Shown in pieces: positions 5,762 to 12,665 of a DNA stretch of 12,665 nucleotides (position 1 is its first letter; each line of letters starts with the position of its first letter). Location of the stretch: NCBI GenBank assembly GCA_964506785.1, contig CAZDME010000041.1:1-12665 (forward strand), in the 5' to 3' direction. The notes below the pieces were generated by a model that searched no databases, was not told the origin of the DNA, and saw nothing but the letters and a program-made list of their open reading frames with translations. The stretch comes from CAZDME01 sp964506785 [NCBI: uncultured bacterium] (GTDB lineage: Bacteria > CAZDME01 > JAYEMH01). The translations under genes and the position numbers were made by a program.

Positions 5762-6703
5762 GTGGATACCATTTTTAAAATAGACAGACTAAAATTAATG
5801 TTTTTAATCACCCTGGCAGCCTGCCTGTTTTCCCAATCGGGCTGCGGATTAGCCAAAAAGTTCATCCGTCCCTTCCCTAAAGAGAAAAAGATATTGACCG
5901 GGGGGAAAAACAAAAGAGGAGGATTATTTTCCCGGAAGGGGAAGGAACCAGTGGCTGAGGCTGAGGGAGAACTTAAAATTATTAAAAGAATCGAACCGGA
6001 GCGGGATTTAGTCCAGCTCCCTTTTTCTCCGGAAGAAAAACTTGTTTACGGAGTAAAATGGCGGGGTATACCGATTGGGGAAATCCGTTTAATGGTAGAC
6101 GGCCTCTATCAGTTGAATAATGGAAGAAGAGTTTATCGTTTGGTCTACGAAGCTTCTACCAATCCGCTTTTTGATACTGTTTACAAGGTGAGAGACCAAA
6201 TAGTTTCATATTTCGATTGTCAAGAATTGATACCCTGGAAAACAGAAAAGCATCTTCGTGAGGGCGGATATCGCCGCCAGGAAATTATTGAACTTGACCG
6301 GGAAAATAATCAAGCTATTTATCTGACCAGCCAGCCGCTTGAAATCGCCGAGATAAAACCTGGAGCCCAGGATATACTTTCTTGCTTCTATTATTACCGG
6401 ACCAAAGATATAGAAACAGGGAAGAGTGAACGGATGTTTGTTTTTTCCGATAGGAAAAACTGGAATTTGGAATTAAAGGCCCTGCAGAAAAAAAGGATTA
6501 ATACCTATTTAGGAAAGTTTGATTCAATTCTAGTTGCGCCTGAAGCTAAGTTCCGCGGTGTTTTTTTTAGAAAGGCAAAAATGCAATTATACCTTAAGGA
6601 TGATAAATCGAAAATTCCTCTGGTGATAACAGCTAAGCGGTCTTTTTTTGGGTCGATTACGGCAACTTTAATGAGAATGGACAAGAAAGAGGAGGAGATA
6701 TAA
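5762..6703 (+). CDS. DUF3108 family lipoprotein
   Basis: This is a 313-residue predicted envelope lipoprotein of the DUF3108 family, whose function is not established. A short N-region (KIDRLK) and hydrophobic stretch LMFLITLAA precede two candidate lipobox cysteines: C21 in LAAC, a textbook lipobox, and C28 in QSGC. A basic linker follows (about 30-80). The DUF3108 domain begins at LPFSPEEKLVYGVKW with GIPIGEIRL, a pattern typical of the family start. It continues through FDTVYKVRDQIVSYFD and AQDILSCFYYYRT to the final strand IPLVITAKRSFFGSI. Translation starts at GTG 5762 after GGATGGG. The stop is immediately followed by the ATG of the next gene with no gap, so it heads the LPS-precursor operon. 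A role in outer-envelope assembly is inferred from location only. Confidence 0.75.
   Translation: MDTIFKIDRLKLMFLITLAACLFSQSGCGLAKKFIRPFPKEKKILTGGKNKRGGLFSRKGKEPVAEAEGELKIIKRIEPERDLVQLPFSPEEKLVYGVKWRGIPIGEIRLMVDGLYQLNNGRRVYRLVYEASTNPLFDTVYKVRDQIVSYFDCQELIPWKTEKHLREGGYRRQEIIELDRENNQAIYLTSQPLEIAEIKPGAQDILSCFYYYRTKDIETGKSERMFVFSDRKNWNLELKALQKKRINTYLGKFDSILVAPEAKFRGVFFRKAKMQLYLKDDKSKIPLVITAKRSFFGSITATLMRMDKKEEEI
6690..6697 (+). promoter_or_regulatory. Strong ribosome binding site within the lipoprotein gene end
   Basis: AGGAGGAG, a near-perfect Shine-Dalgarno sequence, lies six bases before ATG 6704 and inside the last codons of the DUF3108 gene. It indicates high or independent initiation of the deoxyhypusine-synthase-like gene. 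Confidence 0.75.
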
Positions 6704-7654
6704 ATGGCAAAAAAACATAAATCGATCGATTTTAGGAAAATAAAGACTGTTTCTCTTAAAGAAAGAAAAAACAAGGTCAAAATGGAAAATTTTGCCAAGG
6801 TTTGCTCTAAGGGAGGCGGTTTTAAAGAATTTTTGGATTCCCTCCCCAAAATTTTAACTGGAAATGATATCCGAGATGTGTTAAACTCTATAGGACGGGC
6901 TTATCAAACGAAGAAAATAATTCTTTTTTCTCTTGGGGCCCATGTGATAAAGTGCGGGCTGAATCCCGTCATTATAGACCTTATACATAAAAGGGTTATT
7001 GATGGGCTGGCCCTGAACGGAGCCGGGCTCATTCATGATGTGGAAATCGCCTTAATTGGGGCGACTTCCGAAAATGTCAATTCCGGATTAGCTAATGGCA
7101 CCTTTGGCATGGCCAGAGAGACGGCTGAGTTAATTAATAAAGCTGTAAGCGAAGCCGGCCAGAAAAATAAAGGGATTGGGGAAGTCGTTGGGGATAAACT
7201 GCTTACCCTTAAAGCACCTAATAATTCCGTAAGCATTGTTGCCCAAGCCAGGGCTTTAGATATCCCGATAACTATCCATCCAGCTATAGGGACTGATATA
7301 GTTCACCAGCATCCAGGTGTAGACAGCCAGGCTTGGGGAAAGGCCGGTTTTTCGGATTTTCGCCTTTTTATTAAATTGGTCAGCCAGCTTGAAGGGGGAG
7401 TTTTTATTAATGTCGGTTCGGCAGTAATTATGCCAGAGGTTTTTTTAAAAGCTTTAACTGTAGCCCGCAATTTAAAGTTCAAAGTAAAAAAATTCACTAC
7501 TGTCAATATGGACCAAATAGAACACTATCGTTCTAAAATGAATATTGTCAAGAGGCCGACTGAACTCGGCGGACAGGGATATTATTTAATTGGCCGGCAT
7601 GAGGTCATGGTTCCTTTTTTAGCCAGAGCGATAAAGGAAGAGTTGGATTTATGA
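6704..7654 (+). CDS. Deoxyhypusine-synthase-like protein of unknown role
   Basis: This 316-residue protein appears to share the deoxyhypusine synthase fold. IILFSLGAHVIKCGLNPVII (72-91) with RVIDGLALNGAGLIHDVEIAL (97-117) matches the synthase segment in which 'FLGYTSNLISSG' is followed by 'TAGGVEEDL'. IPITIHPAIGTDIVHQHPGV (187-206) and GGVFINVGSAVIMPEVFLKAL (231-251) match later core strands. True deoxyhypusine synthase modifies eIF5A, which bacteria lack, and the usual catalytic 'SWGKI' segment is not recognisable; K283 in NIVKRPTE is a possible positional equivalent. It is therefore probably not a hypusine enzyme. NAD binding, or a polyamine-type or sugar-type dehydrogenation, is only an inference. 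It abuts the lipoprotein gene and overlaps hldA by four bases (ATGA), so it belongs to the heptose/KDO operon. Confidence 0.62.
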   Translation: MAKKHKSIDFRKIKTVSLKERKNKVKMENFAKVCSKGGGFKEFLDSLPKILTGNDIRDVLNSIGRAYQTKKIILFSLGAHVIKCGLNPVIIDLIHKRVIDGLALNGAGLIHDVEIALIGATSENVNSGLANGTFGMARETAELINKAVSEAGQKNKGIGEVVGDKLLTLKAPNNSVSIVAQARALDIPITIHPAIGTDIVHQHPGVDSQAWGKAGFSDFRLFIKLVSQLEGGVFINVGSAVIMPEVFLKALTVARNLKFKVKKFTTVNMDQIEHYRSKMNIVKRPTELGGQGYYLIGRHEVMVPFLARAIKEELDL

Positions 7655-8649
7655 AAATTGACTTAAGGCATCTTAAAAATGTTATTAAGAAATTTTCCCA
7701 GACAAAAGTTCTTGTCCTGGGCGACGTGATGCTTGATGAATTTATCTGGGGAAAGGTTTCCCGTATTTCTCCCGAAGCGCCAGTTCCGGTGGTAGATATT
7801 CATTCAGAATCAATGATGCCCGGGGGAGCGGCTAATGTCCTGGCAAATCTTAATAGTTTAGGCGCGGAGTCTTATTTGGCCGGGGTAGTCGGAAAGGACA
7901 GGGCCGGAGAGGTCCTTCGCCAAGAGGTACTGAAGAGGAAAGTAAGTGACGAAGGTTTGATAGTTGACCCGAAAAGGAAAACTATTTCTAAAAGCCGTCT
8001 TATTGCTCATAGCCAGCAAGTGGTAAGAATGGACCGCGAAACTCGAGAAGAAATTAAAGGGGAAATTTTTAATCAGTTAATGCGTTATCTTAAAAGCATG
8101 ATTCCCAAAATAGATGCCTTGATTATTTCCGATTATGGTAAGGGAGTAGTTACCGAAAGGCTGCTTAAAGAATTACTTCCCATGGCCCGCCTGGCTAAGA
8201 AGCGGGTTGCGATTGATCCTAAATTAGGTAATTTTTTTAATTATCGCGGGGTAACTATGATTACTCCCAACCAGAATGAGGTGGAGAGGGCTATGGGGAT
8301 AGAAATTAAAAATGAGAGAGATTTATTTAAAGCCGGAAAGGAGGTTTTAAAACGGCTTAACTGTGAAAGTCTTTTGATTACCCGCGGGGAAGAAGGAATG
8401 ACTCTTTTTGAACCTAATCGTCATCCGGTAAATATTCCGACGGTAGCGCGAGAAGTTTACGATGTAACCGGGGCCGGCGATACGGTTATAAGTACCCTTA
8501 CCTTAGCTTTAAGCCTCGGTCTGAACAAGGAAGAAGCCGCCCATCTGGCTAATTTGGCTGCCGGGATCGTTGTCGGTGAGATTGGGACGGCTACCTTAAC
8601 TCAAAAAGAACTTGTAGAGGCAATCGAGTTAGAAAATCAAAATACATGA
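7651..8649 (+). CDS. hldA: D-glycero-beta-D-manno-heptose-7-phosphate kinase
   Basis: This PfkB/ribokinase-family enzyme phosphorylates heptose-7-phosphate at C1 to give the 1,7-bisphosphate on the ADP-heptose pathway in the cytoplasm. The N-terminus VLVLGDVMLDEFIWGKVSRI followed by SPEAPVPVV is characteristic of HldA/HldE. Next come GGAANVLANL, the substrate-lid segment SRLIAHSQQVVRMDRE, ISDYGKGVV, and DVTGAGDT (271-278) with catalytic base D277. At 332 residues it is the kinase alone; the adenylyltransferase domain of HldE is absent, so a separate HldC is expected elsewhere. GmhA and GmhB are also not in the window. It overlaps the previous gene and kdsB by four bases each (ATGA), which implies coupled translation. 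Confidence 0.93.
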   Translation: MKIDLRHLKNVIKKFSQTKVLVLGDVMLDEFIWGKVSRISPEAPVPVVDIHSESMMPGGAANVLANLNSLGAESYLAGVVGKDRAGEVLRQEVLKRKVSDEGLIVDPKRKTISKSRLIAHSQQVVRMDRETREEIKGEIFNQLMRYLKSMIPKIDALIISDYGKGVVTERLLKELLPMARLAKKRVAIDPKLGNFFNYRGVTMITPNQNEVERAMGIEIKNERDLFKAGKEVLKRLNCESLLITRGEEGMTLFEPNRHPVNIPTVAREVYDVTGAGDTVISTLTLALSLGLNKEEAAHLANLAAGIVVGEIGTATLTQKELVEAIELENQNT

Positions 8650-9371
8650 AAACCATTGGTGTGATTCCAGCGAGATTCGATTCAAGGCGGCTGCCCGGTA
8701 AACCGCTGGCAGAGATTGAAAAAAAACCTCTGATCCAATATGTTTACCAGCAAGCTCAAAAGGTGAAAAATATAGATGAGCTTTTAGTGGCCACTGATAA
8801 TGAGAGAATCTTTAATAAAGTCCGCCAATTCGGCGGTAAAGTGAAATTAACTTCGGCTCAATGCCGTTCGGGTTCTGACCGAGTGGCCGAGGCAATCAAA
8901 GATATTAAATGTGAAGTAGTGGTTAATATTCAGGGCGATGAGCCTTTTTTCGAGCCAGAGATGGTTGAAAAGATGATTGGGCTTTTAACAAAAAATCCGG
9001 AAATTCAAGTTAGCACCCCCTGCGTTAAGATAAAGAAACGTGAAGAGATAAAAGATGAAAATGTGGTAAAAGTGGCTTTAGATAAAGATAATTTCGCTAT
9101 TTATTTTTCACGTTTACCCATTCCTTATTTTCGAGAAGGAAAGGGCAATTTTTTAAAACATTTAGGTTTTTATGCTTTTCGGAGAGATTTCCTTTTGCAA
9201 TTTAGCCGCTGGCCGCAAACTCCCTTGGAAAAAGCGGAGAAACTCGAACAGCTTAGAATATTAGAGAATGGCTGCCGGATAAAAGTGGTTGAGTGTCATT
9301 CCGATAGTTTAGGAATCGATGTGCCGGCAGATCTTCAGAGAGCAAAAGAATTTTTAAAAGTTAGAGTTTGA
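8646..9371 (+). CDS. kdsB: 3-deoxy-manno-octulosonate cytidylyltransferase (CMP-KDO synthetase)
   Basis: This enzyme activates KDO with CTP to CMP-KDO, the donor for the KDO transferase of lipid A assembly. It has 241 residues, normal for the family. The nucleotide-binding start is IGVIPARFDSRRLPGKPL (4-21), followed by VATDNERI (48-55), SGSDRVAEA (75-83), NIQGDEP (94-100) with metal-binding D98, and YFSRLPIPYFRE. The signature TPLEKAEKLEQLRILENG, then IKVV and LGIDVPADLQRA, completes the match. It starts at ATG 8646 within the end of hldA. The DUF1846 gene starts three bases after its stop. Confidence 0.96.
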   Translation: MKTIGVIPARFDSRRLPGKPLAEIEKKPLIQYVYQQAQKVKNIDELLVATDNERIFNKVRQFGGKVKLTSAQCRSGSDRVAEAIKDIKCEVVVNIQGDEPFFEPEMVEKMIGLLTKNPEIQVSTPCVKIKKREEIKDENVVKVALDKDNFAIYFSRLPIPYFREGKGNFLKHLGFYAFRRDFLLQFSRWPQTPLEKAEKLEQLRILENGCRIKVVECHSDSLGIDVPADLQRAKEFLKVRV

Positions 9372-9374
9372 GCT

Positions 9375-10898
9375 ATGAGTAAAAAAATTGGATTTGATAA
9401 CAGCAAATATCTCCAGGAACAAAGCCGGGCAATTCTTGAGAGAGTCAATAGGTTTGACCATAAGCTTTATCTGGAATTTGGGGGGAAACTTTGTTTTGAT
9501 TATCATGCTGCCCGGGTTCTGCCTGGATACGAGCCAACGGTCAAAATGAAACTTTTGCAGCGGCTGAGGGAAAAGATTGATATTGTTTTTTGCATATATG
9601 CCAAAGATGTAGAGAAGGGAAGAATTAGAGGGGACTTTGGCATGACTTATGATATGGCTATATTAAAAACGATAGACGATTTGATGGATTGGGATTTAAC
9701 GGTTTCCTCAGTGGTTATCACCCGTTTTAATAATGAACCGGCGGCGGTTAAATTAATGAATAAGCTTAAGAAGAAGAATATAAAAATCTATACCCACGCG
9801 GAAATTGAAGGATACCCCGGGGATATCGATAAAATTGTAAGCGAAGAAGGGTATGGAAAAAACGCCTATATAAAAACAACAAAGCCGATAGTGATAGTAA
9901 CAGCCCCCGGCCCGGGGAGCGGGAAACTGGCGACTTGTCTTTCTCAGCTTTATCACAGTCACAAAAGAAACATTAATTCCGGCTATGCTAAATTTGAAAC
10001 ATTTCCGGTATGGAATCTGCCCTTAAAGCACCCGGCAAATATTGCTTATGAAGCGGCGACGGCTGATATAAAAGATTTTAATTTAGTCGACCCTTTCCAC
10101 CTGGCTGCTTACGATGAAACGGCGATAAATTATAACCGGGATGTGGAAGCCTTTCCCATTTTACAGGCTATTCTAAACAGGATTGTCGGTAAGGAGGCTA
10201 AACAGGGCGTTTATAATTCCCCAACCGAAATGGGGGTCAACAGGGCCGGATTTGCTATTACCGATGATAAGCTGGTAAAGGAAGCGGCCAAACAGGAAAT
10301 AATCAGGCGCTACTTCAGATATAACTGGGAGTTTATGATGGGTGTAGGAAGAAAAGAGACGGTAGCCAAGACCGAGCGGCTTATGCAGGAGATGAAAGTA
10401 AAGCCTGAGGATAGGCCAACAGTTTTACCAGCCAGGAAAACGGTGCGCCAGGCAGAGAAAAAAAAGAATGATGATGAAGGAATTTACTGCGGAGCAGCAA
10501 TAGAGCTGGCCAACGGGAAAATTGTAACCGGAAAAAACTCTCTATTGTTGCATGCTACCTCAGCGGTTATTTTAAATGCGATAAAGGTTTTGGCGAAAAT
10601 CCCGGATAAAATTCCACTTTTGCCGGCATCGGTTATAAAAAGTCTGGCCAATCTTAAAAAAGATGTTTTAGAGATGAAATCAGAAAGTTTGGATTTAGAA
10701 GAAACCTTGGTGGCTCTGTCCATCAGTGCAACAAGCAATCCGGCGGCTGAAGAAGCATTAAATCGACTTAAAGAACTTAGAGAATGTGAACTTCATATGA
10801 CCCATATACCGCCGGCTGGAGATGAAGAAGGATTGAGGAAATTAGGCATAAACGCCACTACCGATGCTCTCCCAACATCCAGATATTTTTTGAGGTGA
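9375..10898 (+). CDS. DUF1846 (UPF0371) family protein
   Basis: This 507-residue cytoplasmic protein matches the DUF1846 family, known mainly from Firmicutes and actinobacteria, with structures but no firmly assigned function. Diagnostic stretches are IGFDNSKYLQEQSRAILERV near the start, LYLEFGGKLCFDYHAARVLP (31-50), and RGDFGMTYDMAILKTIDDL (85-103). Others are VTAPGPGSGKLATCLSQLYH (175-194), FETFPVWNLPLKHPANIAYE and VDPFHLAAYDETAINYNRDV. GPGSGK is loop-like but lacks the Ser/Thr of a Walker A motif. No signal peptide or membrane segment is seen. Only three bases separate it from kdsB, with no strong Shine-Dalgarno sequence, and kdsA starts 22 bases after its stop. Its place between KDO genes suggests a link to sugar or nucleotide metabolism, but this is inference. 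Confidence 0.87.
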   Translation: MSKKIGFDNSKYLQEQSRAILERVNRFDHKLYLEFGGKLCFDYHAARVLPGYEPTVKMKLLQRLREKIDIVFCIYAKDVEKGRIRGDFGMTYDMAILKTIDDLMDWDLTVSSVVITRFNNEPAAVKLMNKLKKKNIKIYTHAEIEGYPGDIDKIVSEEGYGKNAYIKTTKPIVIVTAPGPGSGKLATCLSQLYHSHKRNINSGYAKFETFPVWNLPLKHPANIAYEAATADIKDFNLVDPFHLAAYDETAINYNRDVEAFPILQAILNRIVGKEAKQGVYNSPTEMGVNRAGFAITDDKLVKEAAKQEIIRRYFRYNWEFMMGVGRKETVAKTERLMQEMKVKPEDRPTVLPARKTVRQAEKKKNDDEGIYCGAAIELANGKIVTGKNSLLLHATSAVILNAIKVLAKIPDKIPLLPASVIKSLANLKKDVLEMKSESLDLEETLVALSISATSNPAAEEALNRLKELRECELHMTHIPPAGDEEGLRKLGINATTDALPTSRYFLR

Positions 10899-10920
10899 GA
10901 ATGATGTCAAGGGGATCTTT

Positions 10921-11751
10921 ATGAAGGAAGTGATAGTAGATAGCGTAAAAATTGGTGCCGGGAATCCGCTTGTTTTAATTGCCGGGCCTTGTGTTATCGA
11001 AAATGAAACCAGCGCTTTAGAACATGCCCGATTAATCAAGAAGGTGGCTGGTAAAGCTGGGATTCCTTTGATATATAAATCGAGTTATGACAAGGCCAAT
11101 CGGACCTCAATAGATTCTTTCCGCGGCCCGGGATTGAAAAAGGGTTTAAAAATTCTTAAAAGAGTTAAAGAAGAATTAAAGATACCTGTTTTGAGCGATA
11201 TCCATACCCAGGGAGAAATAAAAGAAGCCGAAAAGGTGTTAGATGTAATCCAGATTCCTGCTTTACTCTGCCGGCAGACAGATTTATTGCTGGCGGCGGG
11301 CCGGACAGGCAAACCAATAAATATAAAGAAGGGTCAATTCTTATCCCCCGAGGATATGGAGCCGATAATAAAAAAGATAGCCTCCACCGGTAACGAAAAT
11401 ATCCTTCTTACCGAACGGGGAAGCTGTTTTGGCTACCGTAATCTAATCAGTGATTTTCGTTCCCTGGTGATTATGGGGAAATTTAGTTATCCGGTAATCT
11501 ATGATGCTACTCATTCGGTTCAACTGCCGGGTGGAAAGGGTTCTGTCAGCGGAGGTAAAAGAGAATTTATAAAACCCCTGGCTTTGGCTGCTTCAGCGGT
11601 TGGCTGCGATGGAATATTTATCGAGGTTCACCAGCATCCCGAGGAGGCTCTCTGTGACGGGCCTAATAGCCTGCCTCTGGCGGAATTATTAGAGCTTATT
11701 CAAACTATAAAAGAAATCGACAGGATAACCCATGGTTATAAAAAGAGCTAA
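10921..11751 (+). CDS. kdsA: 3-deoxy-8-phosphooctulonate synthase, metal-dependent class
   Basis: KdsA condenses phosphoenolpyruvate with arabinose-5-phosphate to KDO-8-phosphate. The 276-residue protein contains IAGPCVIENE (20-29), IYKSSYDKANRTSIDSFRGP (51-70), DIHTQGE (93-99), LCRQTDLL, NIKKGQF, DATHSVQLPGG (195-205) and FIEVHQHPEEALCDGPNSLP. C24, H198, E235 and D246 have the same spacing (174, 37, 11) as the four metal ligands C11/H185/E222/D233 of the Aquifex aeolicus enzyme, so this is the metal-dependent class rather than the E. coli type. ATG 10921 is chosen because AAGGGG (10909-10914) lies six bases upstream. The gene overlaps kdsD by 20 bases. Confidence 0.97.
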   Translation: MKEVIVDSVKIGAGNPLVLIAGPCVIENETSALEHARLIKKVAGKAGIPLIYKSSYDKANRTSIDSFRGPGLKKGLKILKRVKEELKIPVLSDIHTQGEIKEAEKVLDVIQIPALLCRQTDLLLAAGRTGKPINIKKGQFLSPEDMEPIIKKIASTGNENILLTERGSCFGYRNLISDFRSLVIMGKFSYPVIYDATHSVQLPGGKGSVSGGKREFIKPLALAASAVGCDGIFIEVHQHPEEALCDGPNSLPLAELLELIQTIKEIDRITHGYKKS

Positions 11752-12655
11752 GGAAATTCTTAAAATTGAATCCGAAGCCGTTAAAAATTTAATCAATCGA
11801 ATTGACGATAAATTTGAAAAGGCGGTAAAGATTATTCTTCGCTGTCAGGGAAGAGTAGTGGTTACCGGAATGGGTAAATCTGGTTTAATCGGAAAAAAGA
11901 TTGCTGCTACTTTAGCCAGTACCGGCACGCCGGCTTTATTCCTTCATCCCGCTGAAGGCATTCATGGCGATTTAGGTATGATGGTTAAGGGGGACGTGAT
12001 GATCGCTATTTCCCACAGCGGAGCTACCGAAGAAATAGCCCTTTTAGTCCCGGCGGTAAAAAGGCTGGGCATTAAATTGATTTCTTTAACCGGAGATATT
12101 AACTCTCTTTTAGCTAAAAACAGCGAAGTAGTTTTGGACATTAGCGTACCCAAGGAGGCCTGTCCTTTTGGTTTAGCTCCGACGGCCAGTACCACGGCAA
12201 CTTTAGCTTTAGGAGATGCTCTGGCAATTACTTTGTTAGAGAAAAGAGGTCTTAAAAAAGAAGATTATGCTTTTTTGCATCCGGGGGGCAGCCTGGGCAA
12301 AAAATTACTCAGGGTTTCAGATTTGATGCACCAGGGAGAAGAAATCCCCCAGGTGGGTGAAAATGTTTTAATGCGGAAGGCAATCCTTGAAATGACGGTT
12401 AAACGGCTGGGGGTAACGGCAGTGGTTAACGAAAACGGCGGGTTGGTTGGTGTTATTACCGATGGTGATTTAAGGAGACTTTTGGCTAGATCGTCTACTC
12501 CTCTGGATTTAAGGGCCAAAGAGGTGATGGGTGGAAGTCCAAAGACGATCAAAAAGGAAGAATTGGCTGAGAAGGCTCTTAAGATGATGGAGGATAATGC
12601 CATTACTTCACTGATGATTTTAGGAAAAGATACGACTTGGATGAGAATGAAGTAG
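11732..12655 (+). CDS. kdsD: D-arabinose-5-phosphate isomerase, C-terminus short
   Basis: KdsD interconverts ribulose-5-phosphate and arabinose-5-phosphate, the first KDO step. The N-terminal SIS domain (about 35-185) has TGMGKSGLIGKK (45-56), AEGIHGDLGM (74-83), SHSGATEE (94-101), EACPFGLAPTASTTATLALG (142-161) and FLHPGGSLGKKLL (181-193). K49, E101, E142 and H183 keep a constant offset of ten from the residues held to be important in E. coli KdsD. CBS domain 1 (about 196-255) is complete (GVITDGDLRRLL). CBS domain 2 starts normally (VMGGSPKTI...ALKMMEDNAITSLMIL) but ends in KDTTWMRMK. It lacks the final 'GVIHxHDLL' strand and helix, about 18 residues. Expression is coupled to kdsA by a 20-base overlap, with AGGAT at 11722-11726. 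The ending could be natural, a frameshift or an assembly artefact. Confidence 0.95.
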   Translation: MVIKRAKEILKIESEAVKNLINRIDDKFEKAVKIILRCQGRVVVTGMGKSGLIGKKIAATLASTGTPALFLHPAEGIHGDLGMMVKGDVMIAISHSGATEEIALLVPAVKRLGIKLISLTGDINSLLAKNSEVVLDISVPKEACPFGLAPTASTTATLALGDALAITLLEKRGLKKEDYAFLHPGGSLGKKLLRVSDLMHQGEEIPQVGENVLMRKAILEMTVKRLGVTAVVNENGGLVGVITDGDLRRLLARSSTPLDLRAKEVMGGSPKTIKKEELAEKALKMMEDNAITSLMILGKDTTWMRMK

Positions 12656-12665
12656 AAATCAGTTA

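Noticed and set aside
6505-6849. 114-codon open frame on the - strand across the DUF3108 and deoxyhypusine-synthase-like junction
   Set aside because: It is antisense to two well-supported genes and has low-complexity, Phe/Leu-rich sequence with no family match.
7334-7342. WGK (residues 211-213) in the deoxyhypusine-synthase-like protein as the catalytic lysine motif
   Set aside because: It lies before the GGVFINVGS segment, whereas the catalytic WGK of true synthases comes after that block, so the match is positional coincidence.
9903-9928. GPGSGK in the DUF1846 protein as a Walker A ATP-binding loop
   Set aside because: Spacing does not fit [AG]xxxxGK[ST] and Leu follows the Lys. It is better read as a family-specific loop.

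Overview
The window comes from a diderm, Gram-negative-type bacterium, because it carries heptose and KDO genes of the lipopolysaccharide inner core. The DNA is moderately AT-rich, uses GTG and TTG starts freely, and encodes ferrous-iron uptake, which suggests an anaerobe. The gene mix (small Fur and FeoA proteins, single-domain heptose kinase, DUF3108 lipoprotein, deoxyhypusine-synthase-like protein, DUF1846) would fit a candidate-phylum lineage such as Omnitrophota or a deltaproteobacterial relative. That placement is inference only.

All supported genes are on the + strand. Region 1 (1-3199) is an iron module. It starts with a 48-codon tail that looks like the C-terminus of a glutamate-synthase-small-subunit-type FAD oxidoreductase. 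This tail collides in another frame with a Fur-family regulator whose N-terminus is abnormal. Two tandem FeoA proteins and a full FeoB ferrous-iron transporter follow.

Region 2 (3227-5623) starts with a good sigma70-type promoter and encodes a GT9 heptosyltransferase-like and a GT4 glycosyltransferase. The GT9 gene seems to contain an in-frame palindromic insertion.

Region 3 (5762-12655) is a tightly packed envelope-sugar operon. Its order is DUF3108 lipoprotein, deoxyhypusine-synthase-like protein, heptose-7-phosphate kinase (hldA), CMP-KDO synthetase (kdsB), DUF1846 protein, KDO-8-phosphate synthase (kdsA) and arabinose-5-phosphate isomerase (kdsD). Most junctions are 4- to 20-base overlaps or gaps of a few bases, so translation is probably coupled. 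KdsD makes arabinose-5-phosphate, KdsA condenses it with phosphoenolpyruvate and KdsB activates KDO with CMP. The phosphatase KdsC is not in the window. HldA supplies activated heptose precursors, and the two glycosyltransferases could use such sugars in core or surface glycan assembly.

The least explained parts are the two proteins of unknown role inside the operon (deoxyhypusine-synthase-like and DUF1846), the structured gap 5624-5761, which resembles a degenerate c-di-GMP-I (GEMM) aptamer on the - strand, and the damaged-looking genes at both window edges. No CRISPR array, tRNA, rRNA, insertion sequence or obvious phage gene was seen.
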